Shown here: one piece after another, positions 43,739 through 52,499 of the stretch
Position numbering within the stretch: position 1 is the first letter of the stretch
How the letters are laid out: every line of letters starts with the position of its first letter
NCBI GenBank assembly: GCA_965200465.1
Contig: OZ241358.1
Span: 1,860,001 to 1,924,000 of the forward strand
DNA length: 64,000 nucleotides
Direction: 5' to 3'
From: Azophilus sp965200465
Lineage (GTDB): Bacteria > Pseudomonadota > Gammaproteobacteria > Pseudomonadales > Azotimanducaceae
Program-made: the position numbers and the translations under genes
Notes under the pieces: model-generated
Seen by the model: the letters and a program-made list of their open reading frames with translations, nothing else
What the model was told of the DNA's origin: nothing
The model's database searches: none

Positions 43739-44008
43739 CTACTCCTGCTGGTCGTCCAACTCCACACCTGCCGCCTTCAGAAACATCGCAATGTCGCGGA
43801 CGGTTGCACGGCTAGTTTCGGGGCGCGGATGGGGACGGTGGACCACCATCCGCTCGCCGTTCTTCGCGAGCGCAACCCGCGAGCCCCTACGCGACGCCAC
43901 TTCCATACCATACGCCAGCAACATGGCCTCGATTTCCGTCCAGCGGATGTTCACAGGCGTTGGTTGCCCGTAGATGCGTGCGAGCGTCTTGCGGTGCTTA
44001 GACCTCAT
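43739..44008 (-). CDS. hicA: HicA-type mRNA interferase toxin
   Basis: An 89-residue dsRBD-fold ribonuclease toxin. It has the family's start (KTLARIYGQPTP), INIRW-like helix (NIRWTEIEAML) and the catalytic-histidine strand VVHRPHP. It is first in a hicA-hicB operon, the usual order, with its stop four bases before the hicB start. Toxin-antitoxin modules are frequent at island boundaries. Confidence 0.88.
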   Translation of the reverse strand: MRSKHRKTLARIYGQPTPVNIRWTEIEAMLLAYGMEVASRRGSRVALAKNGERMVVHRPHPRPETSRATVRDIAMFLKAAGVELDDQQE

Positions 44009-44133
44009 GTCAGCCCGACATCTCCATCGTCACCACACTTCAGCAAGGCGACCTGCACACCGCCGAGCCCGGCACACCCTAACATACTGACGGAGATCAT
44101 GCCGCGCAACCGCAGACTCCTGCAAGGGCTTGG

Positions 44134-44244
44134 TTAGGTCGTTCGTTCTCCCACGCCGTGAAAGCAGTGCAGCTCCAGCATGTCGAGGCCGGACCGAACG
44201 GCCCTCTCGCCAGCGGCGACGAACTGATCGCGGATGGCGTCCAG
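44134..44244 (-). pseudogene. NADH:flavin oxidoreductase (OYE family) remnant
   Basis: The minus strand encodes RDQFVAAGERAVRSGLDM followed by LELHCFHG, which is the conserved substrate-side strand of Old Yellow Enzyme-family oxidoreductases (usually DMLELHxAHGYL). It is bounded by stops on both sides within 37 codons and neither the FMN-binding start nor the rest of the barrel is present. The remaining 585 bases between hicA and the transglycosylase show no intact gene. This marks a deletion or insertion scar. Confidence 0.6.
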
Positions 44245-44454
44245 CTACGGACGGGCGAGGGCCGCTAGCTGGAGCCACCCTCGGATGGAACATGGCCTTT
44301 GGCAGCTCGCCAAGGCCTGCGGTGTCAACGCCACCCCCTTGTGCAGCGGGCGAACCCAAACCGCCTTCGGCCGACCGTGCTCCCGCCAGCCCCCGTCTCC
44401 CGGGCGAACCCCTGAGTCTCCCCAATTGCCGCCCAGCCCGCCGCAAATGTCCAG

Positions 44455-44510
44455 AGTCAAACTTATTGCCGAAAAGTCAATGAGTTGCGAATAACTATAA
44501 AATCGCCCTG
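44455..44510 (+). repeat. 56-base dispersed repeat, copy B
   Basis: Matches 16180-16235 at 49 of 56 positions in the same orientation. This copy has TATAAAAT where copy A has TACAAAAT and lies 84 bases before the lytic transglycosylase start, so it may contribute a -10 element there, although no -35 is apparent. Confidence 0.7.
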
Positions 44511-44593
44511 GGTGATCCCGTACACTGTCTTGAGAAACCACCGCCTCTCCCTGTAACCTAGGGGGGGCCTAACCCACCAGCGAAGAGACTTCC

Positions 44594-46504
44594 TTGACCA
44601 ACCTTGCCAGCCGGCTGATCGTCGCAGCCTGCGCGTTGTTTTTTTGGATGCCGTCATGGGCCGACGACGGCGGCGGCATGTCGCTCTATGAGCAGCGCCA
44701 AGCCTACCGGCGGGCGGTGGACCACTTGCGCGCCGGCCAGACCACCGCCGCCAGCAGGGTCCAGCAGGAATTGTCCGGCTACATTCTTGCGCCCTACCTC
44801 ACCTACCACCGCAACCGGCTGCGCCTTTCGCGGTTGACGGCGGCGCAAGTCAACGATTTCCGCCAAGCCCATCCCGACCTGCCGGGCGCCCAGCGCATCT
44901 ACTGGCAATGGCTGGAGCGCCAAGCGCACCGCGGCAACTGGCGAACCTTCCTCAAGCACTATGAACCAACCGAAAGCGCCGCACTGCAATGCCACCGCCT
45001 GCGGGCGCTTTACCTCACCGGCAGGAAAAAGGCCGCCTTGGACGCAGTGCCGCCGCTGTGGACGGTGGGCGAATCGCAGCCCAAGGCCTGCGACCCCATC
45101 TTCCAAGTGTGGCAGAAGGAACGGCTCACCGACGAGGTGGCCTGGCAGCGCCTGCGCTCGGCCATCAACGCCAATGAGAGGCTGCTGGCCCGCTACCTCA
45201 TCCGCTTCTTCACGCCCAGCCACAGGACTTGGGCGCAAGCCTACTATGACGTCCATGTCTCCCCCAACCACGTCAAGGCCACCGCCCGCCACCGCACGGA
45301 CAACGCCCTGTCCCGGCAGGTCATCGCGCATGGTCTGCAGCGGCTGGCCGCAAGGAACCCGGAGGAAGCCGGCGACTCTTGGGCGAAATACCGGGAAAGC
45401 CACAGCTTCACCGCGGCGGAGCGGCGGCGCCTCGACAGCCTTGTGGAAGCCGCCTTGGCCGGCGCCGGGCTGCTTGACCGGGCGCCCGATGCGGGCGCCT
45501 CGCCGGAGGCGGCGGCGAACTTCGCCAAGGCTTACGTTAGACAACGGAAATGGTCCCTGCTGGCGGCTTGGATTGAGCAAATGCCGGAGGACGAGCGCTT
45601 CGCCGAAAACTGGCAGTACTGGTTGGCGCGCGCGGTTGGCGAAACCCACGACAACTCGGAGCGGGCGCGTCTGGCTTATGAATCGTTGGCCGAAAACCGC
45701 TCCTACTACGGGTTTCTGGCGGCCCAGAGCAGCGGCGCCGCCATCAACATGAACGACGCCGGGAAGCCGTCCGCAGCTGCGCGGCGGCAGGCGCTGAAAA
45801 TTCCCAGCGTGGGGCGGGCCATTGAGCTTTTCGCGGTGGGCGACGAGGTGAACGCCCGGCGGGAACTCGCCCACATCATGCCTAGGCTGGCGCCGGAGGA
45901 GCGCCGCGCCGCCGCCTATTGGGTGCAAAGCGTCGGCTACCCGACCCTAGCCATCCACACCGCCAACAAGGCGGAACTCAGGGACGACTTGGCGCTGCGG
46001 TTCCCCATCCTGCATTTGCCGTTGTTCGAGCGCGGCAGCCACAACGCCGATGTGGCGCTGCCGGTGCTGCTGGCCTTCGCCCGCCAGGAGAGCGCCTTTG
46101 CAGCCCAGGCACGTTCCCACGCCAACGCCCGGGGCGTCCTGCAGATGCTGCCTAGCACCGCACGGCTGGCGGCCAGGCGGGCCGGCCTGCCGCCGCCCTC
46201 GCCCAGCGACCTCTACGATCCGGCCGTCAACATTCCGCTCGGCAGCCACCACATCGCTTGGCTGCTGCGGCGCTACGACCAATCCCTGCCCTTGGCGGCC
46301 GCCGCCTACAACGCCGGCGAACACCGCGCCGACCGCTGGGCCAAGGAACTGGCCGGGGCGCCCATGGACGTCTGGATCGAGTCCATTCCCTTCCGGGAGA
46401 CGCGCAACTACGTCAAGAACGTCCTCGCCTTCGCCTTGGTCTATGCGCACCGTCTCGGCGAGCCGCCGCCGCCCTTGGGGGTGGTCGGGGCAAGGGTGCA
46501 TTAG
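44594..46504 (+). CDS. slt: soluble lytic murein transglycosylase
   Basis: Periplasmic enzyme that cleaves peptidoglycan to 1,6-anhydromuropeptides. The 636-residue chain has a signal peptide (about 1-23), a long alpha-superhelical U/L region and a C-terminal goose-lysozyme-like domain whose catalytic Glu is E499 in FARQESAF, with later AAAYNAGEHR. Start is TTG 44594; no strong ribosome site was found. The next gene tatD begins 15 bases after its stop. Confidence 0.94.
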   Translation: MTNLASRLIVAACALFFWMPSWADDGGGMSLYEQRQAYRRAVDHLRAGQTTAASRVQQELSGYILAPYLTYHRNRLRLSRLTAAQVNDFRQAHPDLPGAQRIYWQWLERQAHRGNWRTFLKHYEPTESAALQCHRLRALYLTGRKKAALDAVPPLWTVGESQPKACDPIFQVWQKERLTDEVAWQRLRSAINANERLLARYLIRFFTPSHRTWAQAYYDVHVSPNHVKATARHRTDNALSRQVIAHGLQRLAARNPEEAGDSWAKYRESHSFTAAERRRLDSLVEAALAGAGLLDRAPDAGASPEAAANFAKAYVRQRKWSLLAAWIEQMPEDERFAENWQYWLARAVGETHDNSERARLAYESLAENRSYYGFLAAQSSGAAINMNDAGKPSAAARRQALKIPSVGRAIELFAVGDEVNARRELAHIMPRLAPEERRAAAYWVQSVGYPTLAIHTANKAELRDDLALRFPILHLPLFERGSHNADVALPVLLAFARQESAFAAQARSHANARGVLQMLPSTARLAARRAGLPPPSPSDLYDPAVNIPLGSHHIAWLLRRYDQSLPLAAAAYNAGEHRADRWAKELAGAPMDVWIESIPFRETRNYVKNVLAFALVYAHRLGEPPPPLGVVGARVH

Positions 46505-46519
46505 GTTGGCGCAACGCCC

Positions 46520-47326
46520 ATGATCGACATCGGCGCCAACCTGCTGAACGGGCAGTTTCGCCATGATCTAAACGCCGTGCTTGCGCGCGCTTGGGCGGCC
46601 GGCCTGCAGCACCTGATCGTCACGGCCACCAACCCGCAGGACGCCGTCGCCGCCGCTCGGCTTTGCGCCGCGCACGACCGCCTTTCCTGCACGGCGGGGG
46701 TGCATCCGCACCACGCCGGGGAGGTGCATGCAGCCGGCGGCGATTGGCTGGGGCAAATTCGCGCCCTGGCCGCCGACGAGCGGGTCTGCGCCATCGGCGA
46801 AACAGGGCTGGACTTTCACCGCAACTTCTCCCCCCATGCGGCGCAGCAGGCGGTCTTCACCGCCCAAGTGGAGTTGGCGGCTGAACTGGGCCTGCCCCTG
46901 TTCGTCCACGATCGGGACAGCCAAGGAGCGGTTCACGACATCCTCATCAAGCGGGCGGATGACTTGGCCGGGGTGGTCATCCATTGCTTCACCGGCAGCG
47001 AACAAGACCTCATCCGCTATTTGGACGCCGGCTTTTGCATCGGCGTCACCGGCTGGGTCTGCGATCAGCGGCGCGGCGGCCGGCTGCGCGAACTAGTCCC
47101 GAAGATTCCGCTGCACCGGCTGCTTATCGAAACGGACGCTCCCTTCCTGCTGCCCCAAGGGACCGCCAGCCCAACTGCTTATAAGCGGCGCAACGAGCCC
47201 TGCCTGCTGCCGTTCATCGCCGAGTTCATCGCCGGGTTGCTGCGGATGCCGCCCATGGAAGTCGCCAACCGCACCGCCGCCAACGCCCGACGCCTGTTCA
47301 GGCTGCCCCCCTCCACCAACCACTGA
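46520..47326 (+). CDS. tatD: TatD-family metal-dependent DNase
   Basis: TIM-barrel hydrolase of 268 residues. Metal ligands appear in IDIGANL (variant of the usual DxHxH region, as in E. coli TatD), GVHPHHA, GETGLDFHRN, LFVHDRDSQ, VIHCFTGS and the final LLIETDAP. E. coli TatD is a 3'-5' exonuclease linked to DNA repair. It follows slt by 15 bases on the same strand. Confidence 0.95.
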   Translation: MIDIGANLLNGQFRHDLNAVLARAWAAGLQHLIVTATNPQDAVAAARLCAAHDRLSCTAGVHPHHAGEVHAAGGDWLGQIRALAADERVCAIGETGLDFHRNFSPHAAQQAVFTAQVELAAELGLPLFVHDRDSQGAVHDILIKRADDLAGVVIHCFTGSEQDLIRYLDAGFCIGVTGWVCDQRRGGRLRELVPKIPLHRLLIETDAPFLLPQGTASPTAYKRRNEPCLLPFIAEFIAGLLRMPPMEVANRTAANARRLFRLPPSTNH

Positions 47327-47442
47327 TGCGGGCGCCGGCCGCCGGCGAACCACTCCAAACCCCAACTTGGCCAGCAGGTCATGCCGATGCCTGCGGCCCG
47401 GCCAAGAACGCGGGACGGATGCAGGGCTGGTTTGGCCGATTT

Positions 47443-47715
47443 TCAACCGGGGTTGCGCCTCGCACATGGCGCACCGCTTCCGCTCCGATGGAGCAGGTTC
47501 AAGACTCCGGCCCGAGCAAAGGGCGCATCGAGTTCCCGTCCTTCGTGGCAAAGCACCGGCAGGCGCTCCCCATAGAGGCGCGTCAGCTCCTCATCGGCGG
47601 CGACATCGATTACGCGCAAGGCGGCGCCGCGCAACTCTGGCATACTCAACAGCAGCTCCAGCGCTTCGTCGCAAAGGGCGCAGTGATCGGTTGAGTAGAG
47701 AATCAAGGGCTTCAT
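47443..47715 (-). CDS. glutaredoxin-family protein
   Basis: A 90-residue thioredoxin-fold protein with a CALC redox motif after the first strand (ILYSTDHCALC) and the cis-proline strand LPVLC; it resembles the DUF836 group of small glutaredoxin-like proteins. The substrate is unknown. Its ATG overlaps that of the divergent peptidase gene (CATG), so the two genes share start-codon bases. Confidence 0.85.
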   Translation of the reverse strand: MKPLILYSTDHCALCDEALELLLSMPELRGAALRVIDVAADEELTRLYGERLPVLCHEGRELDAPFARAGVLNLLHRSGSGAPCARRNPG

Positions 47716-48658
47716 GCAGGCATCTTACCGCTACGGGGACCCGGAGACCGCCGCCAAATATCCCCTGGCCACCGAAATCGGCTTGCCTTGGCGGCGACGC
47801 GCCGGCCAAATCTGGTGCGAGATTGCCCTGCCCCCCTGCCCTGCGAACCACATCATCGTGCCCAGCCTGTCCATCCGGCAAGCGGACTACCGCTATCAGG
47901 CATTCCTCCGCGCAGGCGGCGACGCCTGGCCGCTGCAGCCGGTGCCGGCCCGCGGGCGCGGACTGTTCAACAAACGCAAGCGTCAGCCCAAGCTCGGCCC
48001 GGTCAGCACCCACATCGACTGCTTCCACACCCACGCCGAACTGCCGGCCAGCCGTTTGCTCTTCCGGCTTCGCCAATGGGCTGCGCCGGAACGGTATCTG
48101 GTCGTGGCCTCCGTTCGTCCGCTGCAGCAGGCGCCGCAAGAGCCGAGAACCGTCCAGGCGCTCACACCGCAACCCCCTAGGCTTAGCCAGATGCAGGCGC
48201 CGGACGGCATGCGGCGGCGCATTTGCTCCCCCACGGCCTTGGCGATGCTGCTGCAAGCCGAGACGCCGAGCATCGACTGGCTGGACACGGTGGCCAGATG
48301 CTTCGACCCCAGCACCGGCGCCTACGGCTGCTGGCCCTTGGCGATCCGCTGCGCCGCCGCCCACGGGCGGTTGGGCGCCGTCGAAGCCCTGCCGGGCTGG
48401 TCGGCGGCCATCGCCGTGCTGAACGCCGGACTGCCCATCGTCGCAAGCATAGACTTCGGCGAGGGCGAGCTGCCCAACGCCCCCCTGCCGAAAACTTGCG
48501 GCCACCTGGTCACCTGCTACGGCATAGACGGCAGCGAGGTGTTGGTCAACGACCCCGCCGCCGAAGACCCGGCCTCCGTCGGAAGGCGCTACGAGCTCAA
48601 CGCCTTCAGCCGCGCTTGGTTCGATCGTCGCGGCGCCGCCTACATACTGGCGCCCTGA
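47714..48658 (+). CDS. peptidase C39-family protein
   Basis: A 314-residue protein with a C39-like papain-fold domain in its C-terminal half: the nucleophile is the cysteine of RRICSPTALAMLL, the histidine is in CGHLVTCYG, and an acidic residue follows in VNDPAA. The N-terminal half (about 1-170) is a beta-rich extension of unknown role. No signal peptide is seen. It starts an overlapping run with a small membrane protein, a GNAT acetyltransferase and an S9 peptidase, suggesting peptide handling. A later start is possible given the shared CATG. Confidence 0.78.
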   Translation: MQASYRYGDPETAAKYPLATEIGLPWRRRAGQIWCEIALPPCPANHIIVPSLSIRQADYRYQAFLRAGGDAWPLQPVPARGRGLFNKRKRQPKLGPVSTHIDCFHTHAELPASRLLFRLRQWAAPERYLVVASVRPLQQAPQEPRTVQALTPQPPRLSQMQAPDGMRRRICSPTALAMLLQAETPSIDWLDTVARCFDPSTGAYGCWPLAIRCAAAHGRLGAVEALPGWSAAIAVLNAGLPIVASIDFGEGELPNAPLPKTCGHLVTCYGIDGSEVLVNDPAAEDPASVGRRYELNAFSRAWFDRRGAAYILAP

Positions 48659-48885
48659 TGAAGCATGCAAGCTGGTTCATTCTGCTGGCGGCGGGCTTCG
48701 CCCTGATCACCGCCGGGGTGGCCTCTTGGCATGACCAAGCCTTTCTAATCAACGGTCTGCTGAGCCTTGACGACGGCCTGCATCCACTCTACCTGTTGAT
48801 TCTCGGCATCGCCGTTGTGCCGCCGGCGCTGTGGGAGATATTTCTGGCGGAGCAAAACGAACGCGGCGACAAAACCGATGAGTGA
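48658..48885 (+). CDS. small two-helix membrane protein
   Basis: A 75-residue protein with two predicted membrane segments (about 5-24 and 42-64) and a charged C-terminus. The ATG overlaps the stop of the peptidase gene (TGATG) and its end overlaps the next gene by eight bases. Unknown function. Confidence 0.7.
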   Translation: MKHASWFILLAAGFALITAGVASWHDQAFLINGLLSLDDGLHPLYLLILGIAVVPPALWEIFLAEQNERGDKTDE

Positions 48886-49414
48886 GGACGCCGCACCGAG
48901 CGTTTACCTGCGCCCCGTCACCAAGGGCGACCGGGAGGAGTTCCTAAGCGTCATGCGCCTTAGCGCCTCCCTGCACGAGCCTTGGATCCACCCGCCCACC
49001 ACCACGGAGATGTTCAGCCGCTACCTCAACCGGCTGAAGCGGGACGACCACGCGGGGCTGCTGGTGATCGACCAGGTTTCCGACGCCATCGCCGGCTGCT
49101 TCAACATCAACAACATCGTCCTCGGTTCGTTCCGCAGCGGTTCGCTCGGTTACTATGTGGCGGCACCCTTCGCGGAGCGCGGCTACATGCGGGCGGGTCT
49201 GGAGCAGGTGATCAAACAGGCGGTAGGAAAGCTGGGCCTGCATCGGCTGGAGGCGAACATTCAGCCGGGCAACGCAAGGTCCATCGCGCTGGTGAGGCGT
49301 TGCGGCTTCGTGAAGGAGGGGCTCTCCCGAGACTACCTCTTCATCGGCGGCGCCTGGCGCGACCATGAGCGCTGGGCCTACCTGGACAAACGCCCCCATC
49401 TGCGCTCGCCCTGA
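48878..49414 (+). CDS. GNAT acetyltransferase (RimJ/RimL-like)
   Basis: A 178-residue N-acetyltransferase. The fold markers are LRPVTKGDREEF at the start, the acetyl-CoA loop EANIQPGNARSIALVRRCGF and FVKEGLSRDYLFIGG at the end, as in ribosomal-protein alanine acetyltransferases RimJ/RimL. The ATG at 48878 overlaps the previous gene by eight bases. The protein substrate is not predictable. Confidence 0.9.
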   Translation: MSEDAAPSVYLRPVTKGDREEFLSVMRLSASLHEPWIHPPTTTEMFSRYLNRLKRDDHAGLLVIDQVSDAIAGCFNINNIVLGSFRSGSLGYYVAAPFAERGYMRAGLEQVIKQAVGKLGLHRLEANIQPGNARSIALVRRCGFVKEGLSRDYLFIGGAWRDHERWAYLDKRPHLRSP

Positions 49415-51504
49415 TGACTGCGCGCGAAGCCGATCACTCCCCCATCACGCCGCAGCTGGTCGCCGCGGCGGCGGTCAGCCTCAGCGAGCCGCGGATCTGC
49501 AACGGCGTCCTGCACTGGCTGGAAACTCGTCCCGCCCAAGGCGGACGGGCCACCTTGCTGGGCAAGACCGAGGCCGGCGCCAACCCCCTGGAGCTGACGC
49601 CCGAACCCCACAGCGTCAGAAGCCGCGTGCATGAATACGGCGGCGGCGCCTATCTGCCCGTTGCCGAGGGCGCTTACTTCGTCAACGATCGGGATCAAAA
49701 CATCCACTTCGCCGCCGCGGGCGGCGCCATCCGCCAAATCACCCACTCCACCGCCGCGGTCCGCTACGCCGACCTGTGCCTTGACGCCGCCCGGCGGCGC
49801 CTGATCGCCGTGACGGAGATCCATCCTGAAGGCAGGAACGGTTCGAGCGCGAAAGCCGCTGGGGAGGTTGGCCAAGCGACCGGCGCAGAGCCGGAAAACG
49901 CACTGGCCGCCATCAGCCTTGAGGACGGGAAGGTCAGCCTGCTGCATCAAGGCCATGACTTCTACGCCTCGCCGAAGCTGTCCGCCGATGGCCGCGAACT
50001 GCTGTTCGTCGCTTGGGACCACCCCAACATGCCTTGGGACGGCGCTTGGCTGTGGCGCTGCCGGCTGGCCGGAACTGCCAATGCACAGGCCGCCGCCTGC
50101 CGCCCGCCCATGCCGCCCGACGGAGCCTCCCCGCCTGAAGAGGGCGACATTGTTGCAGCCAAGGCCATCGCCGGCGGCGACCGCGAATCGGTGATGCAGC
50201 CCAACTGGGCGCCCGACGGTGCCGTTCTCTACATCAGCGACCAAACCGGCTACTGGAACATCCACCGTCTCGACGACAGCGGCGCCGGCCCGGTGCTGCG
50301 CGACGAAGCCGACTACGGCGCCCCGGCTTGGCAGTTCGGGCAGCGCAGCTACGTTTGCCTGAACGCAAGGCTGATCGCCGCCTGCCGCCGCCGGGAGGGC
50401 CGCCAAGAATTGGTGTTGATCGACCGCATGAACGGCCTCGCCAGCCCCCTGACCGACGGCTGCGCCACCTACGCGCACCTGTCGGCCCAAGGCGGCCGCC
50501 TCTACTTTGCAGCAACCCAAGCCGATGGCCCGACCAGCTGCCAAAGCCTCGACCTGCGCACCGGGGAGCGAACGGTTCTGGCGCAGCAGCCGCTGCCTTT
50601 CCCGCAGGAACCCCCGCCAGCCAGCCAAGCGGATGCGGCGCGGTCGGCCAAGGCCGGCGCACTGCTTGCCCCACCCGCAGACCTAGCGCACTGGCTGAGT
50701 GCGCCGCAGCACATGGCCTACCCGACTCGGGACGGGCAACGGGCCTACGCCTACGTCTATCGGCCCAAGCCCAAGCACTGGGAAGGCCGCAGAGCGCCGC
50801 TGATGGTGCTGTGCCACGGCGGGCCCACCGGCTCCGCCTCGCCGTCCCTGAATTTTCTGGTGCAGTTCTACACCAGCCGGGGTTGGACGGTGGTGGACGT
50901 GGACTACCGCGGCAGCGCCGGTTACGGACGCGCCTACCGGGATGCGCTGCTGGGGCGCTGGGGCGAACTGGACGTCACGGATTGCGAAGACGCGGTCCGT
51001 CACCTCGTAGCCCAAGGGGCGGCGGACCCGGCCCGGGTGGCCATCCGCGGACGCAGCGCCGGCGGCTACACCACGCTGCGCGCCCTGACCACCAGCAGCG
51101 TCTTTCGGGCCGGCGCCAGCTACTACGGCATCGGCGACCTGGAGGCGCTGGGGCGCGACACCCACAAGTTCGAGTCCCACTACCTGGACGGGCTGCTCGG
51201 CGCCGCGCAGGCGCTGCGGGAGCGTTCCCCCATCCATCGGCTGGACCGCCTGACTTGCCCGGTGATCTTCTTTCAGGGCGGCAAGGACCGCATCGTGCCG
51301 CCGAACCAAGCCAAGGCGATGGTGGCCGCCCTGCGGGGCAAGGGACTGCCCGTGGCCTACATCGAATTCCCGGACGAAGGGCACGGCTTCCGCGACGGGC
51401 GCAACATCGCCCGCTGCATCGGCACCGAATACGTCTTCTTCTGCCGCGTCTTCGGCCTGCCGCAGCCGGACGGCCTGCCGGAGGTCGCAATGGAGAACCT
51501 ATGA
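49414..51504 (+). CDS. S9-family serine peptidase (acylaminoacyl/dipeptidyl peptidase-like)
   Basis: Prolyl-oligopeptidase-family enzyme of 696 residues: an N-terminal beta-propeller (about 20-420) followed by an alpha/beta-hydrolase domain. The triad is Ser in GRSAGG, Asp in GGKDRIVPP and His in DEGHGF. No signal peptide, so cytoplasmic cleavage of short peptides is likely. Its ATG overlaps the GNAT stop (TGATG). Confidence 0.93.
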   Translation: MTAREADHSPITPQLVAAAAVSLSEPRICNGVLHWLETRPAQGGRATLLGKTEAGANPLELTPEPHSVRSRVHEYGGGAYLPVAEGAYFVNDRDQNIHFAAAGGAIRQITHSTAAVRYADLCLDAARRRLIAVTEIHPEGRNGSSAKAAGEVGQATGAEPENALAAISLEDGKVSLLHQGHDFYASPKLSADGRELLFVAWDHPNMPWDGAWLWRCRLAGTANAQAAACRPPMPPDGASPPEEGDIVAAKAIAGGDRESVMQPNWAPDGAVLYISDQTGYWNIHRLDDSGAGPVLRDEADYGAPAWQFGQRSYVCLNARLIAACRRREGRQELVLIDRMNGLASPLTDGCATYAHLSAQGGRLYFAATQADGPTSCQSLDLRTGERTVLAQQPLPFPQEPPPASQADAARSAKAGALLAPPADLAHWLSAPQHMAYPTRDGQRAYAYVYRPKPKHWEGRRAPLMVLCHGGPTGSASPSLNFLVQFYTSRGWTVVDVDYRGSAGYGRAYRDALLGRWGELDVTDCEDAVRHLVAQGAADPARVAIRGRSAGGYTTLRALTTSSVFRAGASYYGIGDLEALGRDTHKFESHYLDGLLGAAQALRERSPIHRLDRLTCPVIFFQGGKDRIVPPNQAKAMVAALRGKGLPVAYIEFPDEGHGFRDGRNIARCIGTEYVFFCRVFGLPQPDGLPEVAMENL

Positions 51505-51533
51505 AATGATCATCCCCATCGGGAGAGTGGAAC

Positions 51534-52472
51534 ATGCCGGCTAAGAGCCTCGTCGTGCTGATGGGGGGCAACTCCCTGGAAGCCGAAGTATCCAGGGTCT
51601 CCGCAGGACAGGTGGCCGCCGGACTGGAGGCGGCTGGGCATCGGGCCACCCTGCTGGAGTTGGACCAGGGCGCCCCGCCGAAGCTGGCTGAACTGCGCCC
51701 GGACGCCGTGTTTCCCGCCCTGCACGGCCCGCCGGGCGAGGACGGCGCGGCGCAGGGGCTGCTCGACATCCTAGCCCTGCCCTATGTGGGCGGCGGCGTT
51801 CACGCCAGCGCCCTGGCCATGGACAAGGCCAGCGCCAAGGATTTGTTCCGCCAAGTGGGGCTGCCGGTTGCGGAGGACCTGGTGTTGTTTCCGGAAACCC
51901 CGATTGGCGAAGGGGTCAAGCGGATCTTGGCGACCTTGGGCGAGCGGGTGGTCATCAAGCCGGCCGGCCAAGGCAGCGCCATCGGCGTCTCGCGGCTGCC
52001 GAGCCGCGACGCCATGGGCCCGCGCCTAGCGGAGGCGCTCGCCCTAGGCAAGACGGTCGTCGAGCCTTTCATCCCGGGCAAGGAAATAACCGTGGGTGTG
52101 CTCGACCTGCATGGCCAAGCGCCTAGGGCCTTTCCGGTCATCGAGATTCGCACCGCGGCAGGCGAATGGTACGACGCCGTGAACCGCTACCAGGCGGGCG
52201 CCAGCGAACACCTCATTCCAGCGGCCCTGCCGAGCGCCGTCAACGCGGAACTGCAGCGCATCGCCGTGGCCGCCCATCGGGCTTTGGGCTTGCGGGACCT
52301 TTCCAGGGCGGACTTCATCGTCGGCGACGACCATGAGATCCGCCTGCTCGAAGTCAACTCGCTGCCGGGCATGACCCCCACCAGCCTGTACCCGGACGGC
52401 GCCCGCGCCGAAGGCCTGGAGTTCCCCCAGCTGCTCGACGCCCTAGTGGGGAGCGCCATCGCCCGCGGCTGA
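51534..52472 (+). CDS. ddl: D-alanine--D-alanine ligase
   Basis: ATP-grasp ligase making D-Ala-D-Ala for peptidoglycan. The 312-residue chain has the HGPPGEDGAAQG motif near residue 64, the KPAGQGSAIGV loop and the C-terminal EVNSLPGMTPTSLYP. It stands alone, 29 bases after the S9 peptidase, outside a mur cluster, so a second ddl may exist elsewhere. Confidence 0.96.
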   Translation: MPAKSLVVLMGGNSLEAEVSRVSAGQVAAGLEAAGHRATLLELDQGAPPKLAELRPDAVFPALHGPPGEDGAAQGLLDILALPYVGGGVHASALAMDKASAKDLFRQVGLPVAEDLVLFPETPIGEGVKRILATLGERVVIKPAGQGSAIGVSRLPSRDAMGPRLAEALALGKTVVEPFIPGKEITVGVLDLHGQAPRAFPVIEIRTAAGEWYDAVNRYQAGASEHLIPAALPSAVNAELQRIAVAAHRALGLRDLSRADFIVGDDHEIRLLEVNSLPGMTPTSLYPDGARAEGLEFPQLLDALVGSAIARG

Positions 52473-52499
52473 GGCGCGGCTTGCCTTGGTTGCCTACAG

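Noticed and set aside
44245..44541. Open frame upstream of the OYE remnant
   Set aside because: It does not continue the OYE fold in any frame and lacks a ribosome site; the remnant alone is supported.
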